Source of the DNA: Sporocytophaga myxococcoides DSM 11118
GTDB lineage: Bacteria > Bacteroidota > Bacteroidia > Cytophagales > Cytophagaceae
NCBI RefSeq assembly: GCF_000426725.1
Contig: NZ_KE384562.1
Span: 10,186-74,185 of the forward strand
Direction of reading: 5' to 3'
DNA: 64,000 bases
In this document: in pieces, positions 54,135 to 61,928 of the stretch
Numbering within the stretch: position 1 is the first letter of the stretch
Layout of the letters: every line of letters starts with the position of its first letter
The notes under the pieces: generated by a model
What the model saw: only the letters and a program-made list of their open reading frames with translations
Told to the model about the DNA's origin: nothing
Database searches by the model: none
Position numbers and translations under genes: made by a program

Positions 54135-55928
54135 TTATTCAGCATTAAGTATAATACTGTTTTTCTCATTCATAAATGCTTCAATTGAAAGGGTCAGATA
54201 AGCAAGTGGTGCGTTCCAGTTAATAGCTATTTCGTTAGATGCGTAACTACAAACGTTATCCATGTATGCTTTTGCAGGAAGAGAAGAAGAGTATTCAGCA
54301 CCAGGGCAATCACCCTTATCCTGCATCTGTGGATTTGGACCTCCAGCAAGCCATCCAGGAATTGGTTCTGCAATACCGTCAGCTTCTGATGGACGATGGT
54401 GAGGATGCATGGTCGATTTCTTTCCGAATCCGGTTACATAAGAATAACCAGTACCATTTCTTCCAAGAAGATAATCAAGAGAAGAGATAGCTGCATTCAA
54501 ATATGCCTGATTTTTGGTTAGGCTATATGCCTGCAACAATATCACACCTTGATTGGCTGCAAATGAATTGCTACCCCAGGTGAAGTGTCCTTTATTTTGT
54601 CCCATTGGAACTCCAAAAGCGGATTCAGTCGTAGCATGATTTTTATAACTATCAGCAAGTTTAAGAAGCGCATTTTTTACAGCTTCGTGATCAGGAGTTT
54701 TTGAGAAACGGCTAAGAGAAATAAGGCCAAGAGTATTAACAGACTGCCAGTCAGGAAGGTTAAATGAAGCCAGGTTTTCAGTTACTTTAGCATTTTGATA
54801 ATAAATTGGATCACCTGTAGAAACAAATAGTTCTATATTTGCCCATTGAAATTCGTCAGCAACATTTTTGTCGTCATAAGCTCCGGTAACAACTGCAGGA
54901 TCAGTGATTTTAGCCTGATCATATAATACAGAAGGGTTTTTAGTTGCCCATTCCATAGCCTTTTTACTGGCATACAGACATTTCTCAGAGAATTTAGGAA
55001 GTTCTTTTTTGTATTTGTTGAAAACTCTCGCAGCCTGAGCCATCACAGCAGCATAGTCGAGAGTAGCGGCTGTTGTTTTTTCCACCACATATCTTTTTTG
55101 GATTGCTTCATCCGGCATTACAAAACCATCGAAGTTAGGATTTGTCAATTTATGATATACACCTCCGTCAGCATCCTGCATGGTGAGCATCCATTTAATG
55201 TTATACAATGCTTCATCAAGGATATCAGGAATTTTGTTATTGCTTTCAGGGATGTTAAGCTTTAAAGTATCGAAATACTCAGGATTATGCTCGTATGCAG
55301 CTAGTAAAGTATATGTTGATATTCCTGAATTGACAATGTATTTGTTATAGTCACCTGCATCATACCATCCTCCCGGAGAAGATATTACGGTTCCTGTAGG
55401 TCTTTTATCTGTTTTGGCAGACGGGTGAATGTATACCACAGTATCAGGATGCCCTTCTTTTCTCGCAAATTTTCCTGCATATTTTTTTTGAATAGGAGTA
55501 GACGCTCTTTGATAGTAAAAAGCTTTTACAGAAGCTTTACCAAGATCCTGGTGTACTTTTTTATTTACTTCAAATGAATGAGAGTTTCCAAGGCCAGGAA
55601 TATATAAGTGATATTTTCCCTCTTTTTTCAGACCTGAAAAATCTGCTTTGCTGGCAGTTTCATCAGAAAATTCCCATTTGCCTCCTTTTTTAAGGCTGCC
55701 CTGAAAAGCAGTATCTTTTTTCGCTTCATCGATGACGAAAAATTTTGATGCTTCAGAATTGACAACAATTGCAACTTTAGATGCTCCGGGATAAAATCCA
55801 ACCTGATTTAAACGGATGTCGTCAGTACTTTTTTGGGAAAAAGCAGTTGTGTTTCCTAAAGACAGGAAGGTGAGTAAACCAACTGCAGCGGTTGAAAATT
55901 GCTTTCCTCTTAACGTTTTTCTATTCAT
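54135..55928 (-). CDS. GH9-family endoglucanase-type cellulase
   Basis: A 597-residue exported enzyme. Signal peptide ~1-32 (ending TAFSQ), CelD_N Ig-like domain (~36-125, IRLNQVGFYPGASKVAIVV) and a complete GH9 barrel. Catalytic residues sit in canonical contexts: Asp190 and Asp193 in GGWYDAGDYNKY, His in TMHPHHRPSEADG, and the acid Glu566 in NEIAINWNAPLAYL. The protein ends shortly after the catalytic domain (NEKNSIILNAE) with no carbohydrate-binding module or T9SS sorting domain, so a periplasmic or otherwise exported cell-associated enzyme is likely. With the larger GH9 gene 120 bp downstream it forms a cellulose/cello-oligosaccharide degradation pair. Confidence 0.94.
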   Translation of the reverse strand: MNRKTLRGKQFSTAAVGLLTFLSLGNTTAFSQKSTDDIRLNQVGFYPGASKVAIVVNSEASKFFVIDEAKKDTAFQGSLKKGGKWEFSDETASKADFSGLKKEGKYHLYIPGLGNSHSFEVNKKVHQDLGKASVKAFYYQRASTPIQKKYAGKFARKEGHPDTVVYIHPSAKTDKRPTGTVISSPGGWYDAGDYNKYIVNSGISTYTLLAAYEHNPEYFDTLKLNIPESNNKIPDILDEALYNIKWMLTMQDADGGVYHKLTNPNFDGFVMPDEAIQKRYVVEKTTAATLDYAAVMAQAARVFNKYKKELPKFSEKCLYASKKAMEWATKNPSVLYDQAKITDPAVVTGAYDDKNVADEFQWANIELFVSTGDPIYYQNAKVTENLASFNLPDWQSVNTLGLISLSRFSKTPDHEAVKNALLKLADSYKNHATTESAFGVPMGQNKGHFTWGSNSFAANQGVILLQAYSLTKNQAYLNAAISSLDYLLGRNGTGYSYVTGFGKKSTMHPHHRPSEADGIAEPIPGWLAGGPNPQMQDKGDCPGAEYSSSLPAKAYMDNVCSYASNEIAINWNAPLAYLTLSIEAFMNEKNSIILNAE

Positions 55929-56235
55929 TTGAGTGGTTTTATGTGTTCTAATGAGACTATTTTGCTCTATTTAATTCAAATTACCTAATATTATAGTACC
56001 GTGTCAAGCACTAAAGATACATAAGGCATTGGTATACAAGAATTACTAGTAAATGATTGGGCACATAGTAACCAAAAGGATGAATCTATGTTTGTAAAAA
56101 GATGATATTTATGTGACATAATTAAATTCACTGAGGCGGTTAAATCACTTTTAAAAAGTTTGGTTTTTCATATTAAAGTTTTCAACAAACAGCATTATAG
56201 CTGAAATTTTAAAGAATTTAAAAGTTAATTGTGTA
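55929..56235. other. Divergent intergenic region
   Basis: About 300 AT-rich bases between the divergent GH9 and amine-oxidase genes, presumably holding both promoters. I see no consensus TAnnTTTG with a correctly spaced TTTG, and no hairpin or repeat. Confidence 0.4.
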
Positions 56236-57531
56236 ATGACGATAAACAAAACAAGGGTAGTTGTCATAGGAGCAGGAGCAGCAGGAATTCTTTGTGCCAA
56301 GAAGTTATCTGAAAATGGATTTTCAGTAACAGTACTGGAAGCAAAAGCTTTTGTAGGGGGACGTGCTCATACTATTCAGCCTGAAGGCTTTTCATATCCG
56401 ATTGAAACAGGGGCAGAATTTATCCACGGAGATCTGCCAATTACCAAAAGTCTTGTGAAAGAAGCTGGACTTTCTCTGATAAAAGTAGAAGGGCAATCCT
56501 GGCACCGACATAATGGTCAACTCTCAACATCTCAGTATTTTATAAAAGAGTGGGATTTGCTTATGGAAAAGTTGCAGGCACTTAAACACGACATATCCAT
56601 TGGTGAATTTCTTGAAAAGGAATTTTCTGATTCCAGATTTGATGCTCTTCGAAGGTCGGTAATAGCATTTGTAGAAGGGTATGATGCTGCTTCAGTTTCA
56701 AGAGCAAGTGCTTTTGCTCTAAGAGAAGAATGGTTGAATGAAGATTTTGATGCACAATACAGAATCGAAGGAGGGTATTCGAAATTAATGAATTACCTAA
56801 AAATGGAATGTGAAAAAAATAGTGTCAGCTTTTCCTTTTCAGAGGAAGTAAAAGAAATACAATGGGATAAAAATCAAGTCCTGGTTCGAACAAAGTCGGA
56901 TAAAGTCTATGAATCAGAAAAGGTGATTATTACTATTCCAATAGGGGTATTGCAAGCGAAAGATACAATTGTTTTTAAACCTGAAATAAAAGACAGATTT
57001 GAAGCTATTCAGAAATTAGGTTACGGATCTGTAGTAAAGTTTTTAATAGAATTTAAAGAAAAGTTTTGGGAGTCAAATGATCCTTTTAATGATGGTGTAG
57101 GCTTGAAAAAACTTGGATTTTTTTTCTCAGATGCTTCTATTCCTACCTGGTGGACTCAGTACCCAGTGAATAGTGCGCTTTTTACAGGATGGCTCGCAGG
57201 TCCGAAAGCAGAAGAATATAAATTTAAAAGTCAGGAAGAAGGATTGGCAGAAGCAGTGAAGGCTTTAGCTTATATATTCGGATACACTGAAGAAGTGATA
57301 CGAAGCAAAATAAAAGCCTGGAAAATAGTTAATTGGACTGAGGATATTTATTCAAAAGGAGCTTACACTTATGCTACTGTTGAAGCACCCCAAGCACGTA
57401 AGCAACTGATTAAGCCTGTTAATGATATTATTTATTTTGCAGGAGAAGGATTGTTTGAAGGCCCTGAAGGAGGCACAGTGGAAGCGGCGTTTGGAAGTGG
57501 GCTGAAGGTAGTTAATGAGCTGAAAGCTTAA
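56236..57531 (+). CDS. FAD-dependent flavin amine oxidase
   Basis: A 431-residue flavoenzyme of the monoamine/polyamine oxidase family. The N-terminal dinucleotide-binding motif is VVVIGAGAAGILCAKKL, followed by VTVLEAKAFVGGRAHTI and IETGAEFIHG, where the flavin sits. The C-terminus carries WTEDIYSKGAYTYATV and IIYFAGEGLFEGPEGGTVEAAFGSG, the second FAD-contact block. No signal peptide, so cytoplasmic. The substrate amine cannot be read from sequence. The gene is monocistronic and its last codons run into a 29-bp-stem terminator. Confidence 0.9.
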   Translation: MTINKTRVVVIGAGAAGILCAKKLSENGFSVTVLEAKAFVGGRAHTIQPEGFSYPIETGAEFIHGDLPITKSLVKEAGLSLIKVEGQSWHRHNGQLSTSQYFIKEWDLLMEKLQALKHDISIGEFLEKEFSDSRFDALRRSVIAFVEGYDAASVSRASAFALREEWLNEDFDAQYRIEGGYSKLMNYLKMECEKNSVSFSFSEEVKEIQWDKNQVLVRTKSDKVYESEKVIITIPIGVLQAKDTIVFKPEIKDRFEAIQKLGYGSVVKFLIEFKEKFWESNDPFNDGVGLKKLGFFFSDASIPTWWTQYPVNSALFTGWLAGPKAEEYKFKSQEEGLAEAVKALAYIFGYTEEVIRSKIKAWKIVNWTEDIYSKGAYTYATVEAPQARKQLIKPVNDIIYFAGEGLFEGPEGGTVEAAFGSGLKVVNELKA

Positions 57532-57600
57532 AGCACAAAGCTGAAAGTAAAATGCAGATAAATTTTTACTTTCAGCTTTTCGTCTTTTGCTTTAAGCTTT
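57523..57600. terminator. Large bidirectional hairpin between convergent genes
   Basis: Two nested perfect stems: AAAGCTTAAAGCA (57523-57535) with TGCTTTAAGCTTT (57588-57600), and AAAGCTGAAAGTAAAA (57537-57552) with 57564-57579. Together they make 29 bp between the stop codons of two convergent genes. The AAGCTGAAAGC wording recurs near 42345-42370 and 51410-51445, so it is a dispersed element reused as a terminator. Confidence 0.8.
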
Positions 57601-58593
57601 TTACCACTTTTTAAAAGGATTCTTCGACAGGTTCGAATTAAAATATCTTTCATCACCACTTACCTCTTTATCAATCCATGCGGGAAGAGAGAATTTTTCG
57701 TCAATTGAGTTCAGCTCTATTTCAGCTATTATAAGTCCATCATTGTCTCCACTGAATACATCAACTTCCCAGAGCTTTCCGTCATAAATGATTTCATGTC
57801 TTACCTTTTCAATGCAATTGGCTGCAAAAAGGTTTAAGAGTTCATTTGCATCTTCCTCAGGTATTTCATATTCGAATTCAGCTCTTGCAATTCCTTCTGT
57901 TTTTCCCTTAATAGTTAAAAAACTTTTATCTTCTGTAACCCTTACTCTTATTGTCTTTCCAGGTTCAGTAGATATGTATCCTTGTTTAAGATAAGAAGCT
58001 TTACCTTTCGACGCATATTCCCAAATGTCTTTCTTTATTAAAAACTTTCTTTCTATTTCTTGTCCCATTTTTTTTAAAATCTTCGGATTAACAGAGCTAT
58101 AAAGATAAGTTAAAATAGATCGGTTTTTGCTATTGTTGAATTCTTTGATCCTCTTCATTCCTATTTTTTCTGCGACTTTTATTGATGCATTATGATTATA
58201 TGGCATGTTTGCATAAAGTTTTTCTATGTTTAATACCTTAAAGCCATAATTCATAATAGCTTCAGCTGCTTCAAAGGCAAAGCCATGATTCCAGAATGGT
58301 GCATAAATAATGTATCCCAGATCATGAACTATAGTATTGTCTGCCTGAAGTTTTAATATACCGCAATCTCCAATCAGCTCATTAGTCTCATTTAAGAATA
58401 TTGCATACCGACCAAATCCATATTCTTTATATGATAGAATACTCCTTTCAATCCATTTACTGGTTTCTTCTTTTGTAAAAGGAGAAGGCCAGAATGACAT
58501 CGTTAATGGATCTGAAAATACTTTTTGAACTAGCATTAGATATTCAGCTTTGTATTCCTTGATTATCAATCTGTCTGTTTGTAAAACTGTCAT
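57601..58593 (-). CDS. GNAT acetyltransferase-CYTH domain fusion
   Basis: A 330-residue protein. I chose the ATG at 58593 (MTVLQTDRLIIKEY), since the 64 extra codons upstream look non-coding. Residues 1-~165 are a GNAT acetyltransferase of the ribosomal-protein/amino-acid type (TDRLIIKEY; LGYIIYAPFWNHGFAFEAAEAIMNYGF as acetyl-CoA loop; NHNASIKVAEKIGMKR). Residues 176-330 are a CYTH domain (EIERKFLIKKD with the E-x-E-x-K signature, IRVRVTEDKSFLTIKGK, EVDVFSGDNDGLIIAEIEL), a metal-dependent triphosphate tunnel fold. CYTH proteins of ~155 residues, usually starting MGQEIERKF, normally stand alone; here that Met is residue 176 in frame. The fusion appears intact. Confidence 0.88.
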   Translation of the reverse strand: MTVLQTDRLIIKEYKAEYLMLVQKVFSDPLTMSFWPSPFTKEETSKWIERSILSYKEYGFGRYAIFLNETNELIGDCGILKLQADNTIVHDLGYIIYAPFWNHGFAFEAAEAIMNYGFKVLNIEKLYANMPYNHNASIKVAEKIGMKRIKEFNNSKNRSILTYLYSSVNPKILKKMGQEIERKFLIKKDIWEYASKGKASYLKQGYISTEPGKTIRVRVTEDKSFLTIKGKTEGIARAEFEYEIPEEDANELLNLFAANCIEKVRHEIIYDGKLWEVDVFSGDNDGLIIAEIELNSIDEKFSLPAWIDKEVSGDERYFNSNLSKNPFKKW

Positions 58594-58771
58594 TATTGAA
58601 ATATATAAAGAATCGGAAGGTAAGGGATAGTTTGATTTATTTATTTGAATCCCAGTATTTATGCCGCTTATACATAGTAATGGGTTGATTTTTAAGAGAT
58701 TTAAATATAGGCTTTTCTTATGAAAATAAAATTCTGAAGAAAGTTTGTTCGGATAAATCTTTTGCTTTACT

Positions 58772-58812
58772 TTTGGTTTAACCAAATGGTTAAATCTTTT
58801 AGTTAAACCAAA
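58772..58812. promoter_or_regulatory. TetR operator candidate
   Basis: TTTAACCA-AA-TGGTTAAA (58777-58794) is a perfect 8-bp inverted repeat of TetR-site size. A wider perfect pair, TTTGGTTTAAC (58772-58782) with GTTAAACCAAA (58802-58812), overlaps it and ends at the TetR start codon. Three half-sites of the GGTTTAAC type are thus packed in 41 bp, suggesting autoregulation of the efflux operon. Confidence 0.65.
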
Positions 58813-59433
58813 ATGTCAAATTCTAACGAGTCTAATACACAGGAAATTATAAAAAAGACAGCCCGCGAAGTCTTTTTTGAGAAAGGTCTTGATGGGGCCA
58901 GAATGCAGGACATAGCTGATAAGGCTGGAATAAATAAGGCATTGTTGCATTATTATTTCAGGTCAAAGGAAAAGCTATTTGAAATCATTCTGGATGAAGA
59001 GAAACAGAACTTTATGCGTTACCTGGAGGATATTATAACTTCTCAGGATTTTACTTTTTTTGAAAAAATTGAAAAGATTGTCGAAAAGCAAATTGACAAT
59101 ATGATCAATGCTCCTCATTTACCTCACTTCATAATGAACGAGATTATCAAAAGACCTGAATTACTGAATCAGGTAATTCAAAATAGCGGGTTTAAGAGAG
59201 TCTTTGAGGTCTTTGTGAAACAGACAAGTGCAGAAGTGAAGAAAGGTACAATAAGGAACATTAAAGGTGAGCAGTTGATGATGAATATAATGTGTATGGA
59301 CACTTATCCGTTTATTGCCAAGCCCTATTTTATGAACCTTATGGGTATTGAGTCTGAAGCCGAATATTTAAAGGTAATGCATAAAAGAAAAAAAGAAGTA
59401 GTTGAATTCATTATCACTGCTATCAAGCTTTGA
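58813..59433 (+). CDS. TetR/AcrR-family transcriptional regulator
   Basis: A 206-residue repressor-type protein. The N-terminal DNA-binding domain (~10-57) contains [29 protein letters not shown], the standard TetR helix-turn-helix. The helical ligand-binding domain (~60-206) is unassigned. It is the first gene of the cluster with the TolC, adaptor and RND genes downstream (65-bp gap to the TolC start), and it overlaps a palindromic operator at its own start codon. By analogy with AcrR it should repress the pump until an inducer binds. Confidence 0.92.
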   Translation: MSNSNESNTQEIIKKTAREVFFEKGLDGARMQDIADKAGINKALLHYYFRSKEKLFEIILDEEKQNFMRYLEDIITSQDFTFFEKIEKIVEKQIDNMINAPHLPHFIMNEIIKRPELLNQVIQNSGFKRVFEVFVKQTSAEVKKGTIRNIKGEQLMMNIMCMDTYPFIAKPYFMNLMGIESEAEYLKVMHKRKKEVVEFIITAIKL

Positions 59434-59498
59434 TTTTTATCAATAACAATTTATAAAAAATAATTAAAGAATATCACTTGAATGAATTTATTATAGCT

Positions 59499-60827
59499 AT
59501 GAAAAAGAATAGATTTTTAATCGGATTCTTACTCTTGATCACATCGGGGAGTTTCGCTCAGGAATCTTTTACCTTAAAAGGTGCCATAGAATACGGGCTT
59601 CAGAATAATCTGAAAATGTCCAAAGCCTTTAATGAAAAGGACAGAGCAAGACAAAGAGAAAAAGAAGCATTTTCTACTTACCTGCCTCAGGTAAACGGAA
59701 CAGTGACACTGGATGATAATCTTAAAAGACAAGCAATGGTGTTTCCAGCCAATCCACTTATGCCGGAAGGTGCTACAGTAAGGATGGGTACTCAATATAG
59801 TACCGGTGCAGTAGTCCAACTTGATCAGACAATCTATGATCAAGCTGCAATGCTGGGAATAAAAGCTGCACGACCTAACAAGGCTATGGCAGATCTTAAA
59901 TACCAGCAGTCTGAAGAAGGCATTATTTATGATGTATCTTATAGTTATTATCAGGTATTTGTTTTTAAGCAGTATCTGAATCTTCAGCTGGAAAACAAAA
60001 AGAAACAAGAGCAGTTGCTAGCAATTGCGAAGCTTCAACTGGATAAGGGGGTCATTAAGAAAAATGACTACAATAAAATACTTGTAACGCTGAACAATAC
60101 TTTATCACAACTAAGCCTGGCAGAACAGAATCTTGAATTAGCCAACAGTCGTCTTAAAAATGTGATGGGATTACCTCTCGATAAGGAAATTGTGCTTGCA
60201 GATACTGCAATATTAAAATCGAATGTAAGACTTGCTAAAGAAAGCGAATTTGATGTGCAAAACAGAACTGATTTCAAACTTCAGCAAACACAAATCATCT
60301 TTCATGATCTTGATTCTAGAAGGATAAGAGGAGGAGGGCTTCCTAAGCTTACTGCCTATGCTCGCTATGGCGTTCAGGCCATGGGAAATGATTTCCAGGA
60401 GTCATTTAACAGGAAGTTTGATTATTCTTCTATTGGTTTAAAATTAAGTGTTCCTCTTTTTGACGGACTAAGAAGAAATGCACAGTACAAGCAAGCTCGC
60501 ATTGATATGAAAAATGCTCAGGCAGACTTGTTATTGAATGAGAGATCTTATCAGGTTGAATATTCTAATGCCAAAGTGCAGTTAAATAAGTCTGCAAGCA
60601 GCCTGGAGAATAATCAAAGCAATTTGAAACTTGCAGAAGAAGTTTTTCAGACTACTTCATTAGAATATCAAAGAGGCGTGACTGACCTAACGAATCTTCT
60701 TAATGCAGAGTATTCATACAAAGATGCTCAGATCAATTATATAAATTCATTATTAAACTACTATACTGCTCAGCTGGACATAGAAAAGTCAAGCGGTAAC
60801 CTTAAAAATTTTGCTTCAAGCCTTTAA
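59499..60827 (+). CDS. TolC-family outer-membrane efflux protein
   Basis: A 442-residue outer-membrane channel. I took the ATG at 59499, which begins a clean signal peptide (MKKNRFLIGFLLLITSGSFAQ); the frame itself opens at a TTG 21 bp earlier. FTLKGAIEYGLQNNLKMSKAFNEKDRARQREKEAF and, after the midpoint, NRKFDYSSIGLKLSVPLFDGLRRNAQYKQARIDMKNAQADL are the two repeated helical-barrel entries of the OEP family. EVFQTTSLEYQRGVTDLTNLLNAEYSY is the usual C-terminal signature. It provides the exit duct for the RND pump encoded next; the gap to the adaptor gene is 20 bp. Confidence 0.93.
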   Translation: MKKNRFLIGFLLLITSGSFAQESFTLKGAIEYGLQNNLKMSKAFNEKDRARQREKEAFSTYLPQVNGTVTLDDNLKRQAMVFPANPLMPEGATVRMGTQYSTGAVVQLDQTIYDQAAMLGIKAARPNKAMADLKYQQSEEGIIYDVSYSYYQVFVFKQYLNLQLENKKKQEQLLAIAKLQLDKGVIKKNDYNKILVTLNNTLSQLSLAEQNLELANSRLKNVMGLPLDKEIVLADTAILKSNVRLAKESEFDVQNRTDFKLQQTQIIFHDLDSRRIRGGGLPKLTAYARYGVQAMGNDFQESFNRKFDYSSIGLKLSVPLFDGLRRNAQYKQARIDMKNAQADLLLNERSYQVEYSNAKVQLNKSASSLENNQSNLKLAEEVFQTTSLEYQRGVTDLTNLLNAEYSYKDAQINYINSLLNYYTAQLDIEKSSGNLKNFASSL

Positions 60828-60847
60828 TATTTTTAATTATCAATTAT

Positions 60848-61906
60848 ATGAAAAAGAAAATTATAGTAATCTCTTCTGTATTGGTTATTGTTCTTTTTAT
60901 CGGATTTAAACTTGCATCTAATAAAAAGAAACTAGATGAGAAAAATAAGCCTGCGGTTAACACGAATGTTGCCATACCTGTAAGTACAGCTCTTGTGGCA
61001 GTAGCACCGGTATCTGGTGAAATGACCAAGGTAGGTACAGCAGCTGCTTTTCAGGAAGCAGATGTAATGGCTCTGTCTTCAGGAAAAATATCCAACCTTA
61101 ACATTGAGCTTGGGTCTTATGTGAAAAAAGGACAAGTCATTGCAATACTTGATACAAGAACGCTGCAACTTAACCTGGAAGCTTCTGAGCTTGACCTGAA
61201 TAAAGTGAAAAAGGATTATGATAAATATAATGAACTTTTGCAGGGTAATGCAGCAACAGAAACACAGGTGACTGACCTTCAATTCAAATATCAGACGTCT
61301 GCTAATAAAGTAGAGCAGATAAAAAAGCAAATTGCTGATGCTCACATTACAGCTCCTGTTTCAGGTAAAATAACGAAGAAAAATTTTGAAGAGGGAGAAT
61401 ATGCAAGTCCTGGTGCAGCTATCGCCAGCATTGTTGATATCACCAGACTTAAAGTAAAGGTGATGGTGAGCGAAAAGGAAGTTTACACATTGAAAGAAAA
61501 TCAAACTGTAAAAGTAACTGCTGATGTGTTTCCGGATCAGGTGTTTAATGGAAAAATTTCTTATATCAGCCCTGCAGGCGACGAAGCACATAATTATCCT
61601 GTAGAAGTTATTATTAACAATTCTTCTTCGAATAGCTTGAAAGCAGGAACTTATGTAAAGGTTGAATTTGGTACTAAATCATCAGGTACTGCTTTACAAA
61701 TTACAAGAGATGCACTTATCGAAAGTATCAAAAATCCAAGTGTATATGTAGTGGAAGGTGATATTGTGAAGAAAAGAAATATTAAAGTAGGCAGAGAGTT
61801 CGGTTCAACAGTAGAAGTACTTGACGGACTTAAAGAAGGTGAGACAGTAGTTACTAATGGTCAGATCAACCTTAATGATCAGTCAAAAATTCAAATTGTA
61901 AAGTAA
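60848..61906 (+). CDS. RND efflux periplasmic adaptor (membrane-fusion protein)
   Basis: A 352-residue adaptor with an N-terminal membrane segment (IIVISSVLVIVLFIGFKLA). The lipoyl-like halves are SSGKISNLNIELGSYVKKGQVIAILDT and DAHITAPVSGKITKKNFEEGEYASPG, flanking a helical hairpin (~110-165). The beta-barrel domain has LKVKVMVSEKEVYTLKENQTVKVTADVFPDQVFNGKISYISPAGD, and the membrane-proximal domain ends with VLDGLKEGETVVTNGQINLND. Its role is to join the TolC-type channel to the inner-membrane pump. It sits 22 bp before the RND gene. Confidence 0.94.
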   Translation: MKKKIIVISSVLVIVLFIGFKLASNKKKLDEKNKPAVNTNVAIPVSTALVAVAPVSGEMTKVGTAAAFQEADVMALSSGKISNLNIELGSYVKKGQVIAILDTRTLQLNLEASELDLNKVKKDYDKYNELLQGNAATETQVTDLQFKYQTSANKVEQIKKQIADAHITAPVSGKITKKNFEEGEYASPGAAIASIVDITRLKVKVMVSEKEVYTLKENQTVKVTADVFPDQVFNGKISYISPAGDEAHNYPVEVIINNSSSNSLKAGTYVKVEFGTKSSGTALQITRDALIESIKNPSVYVVEGDIVKKRNIKVGREFGSTVEVLDGLKEGETVVTNGQINLNDQSKIQIVK

Positions 61907-61928
61907 GGTTACATAAACGAATAATATT

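Noticed and set aside
58594-58785. 64-codon extension of the GNAT-CYTH protein
   Set aside because: Composition is unlike the domain, and the ATG at 58593 gives the usual GNAT start.
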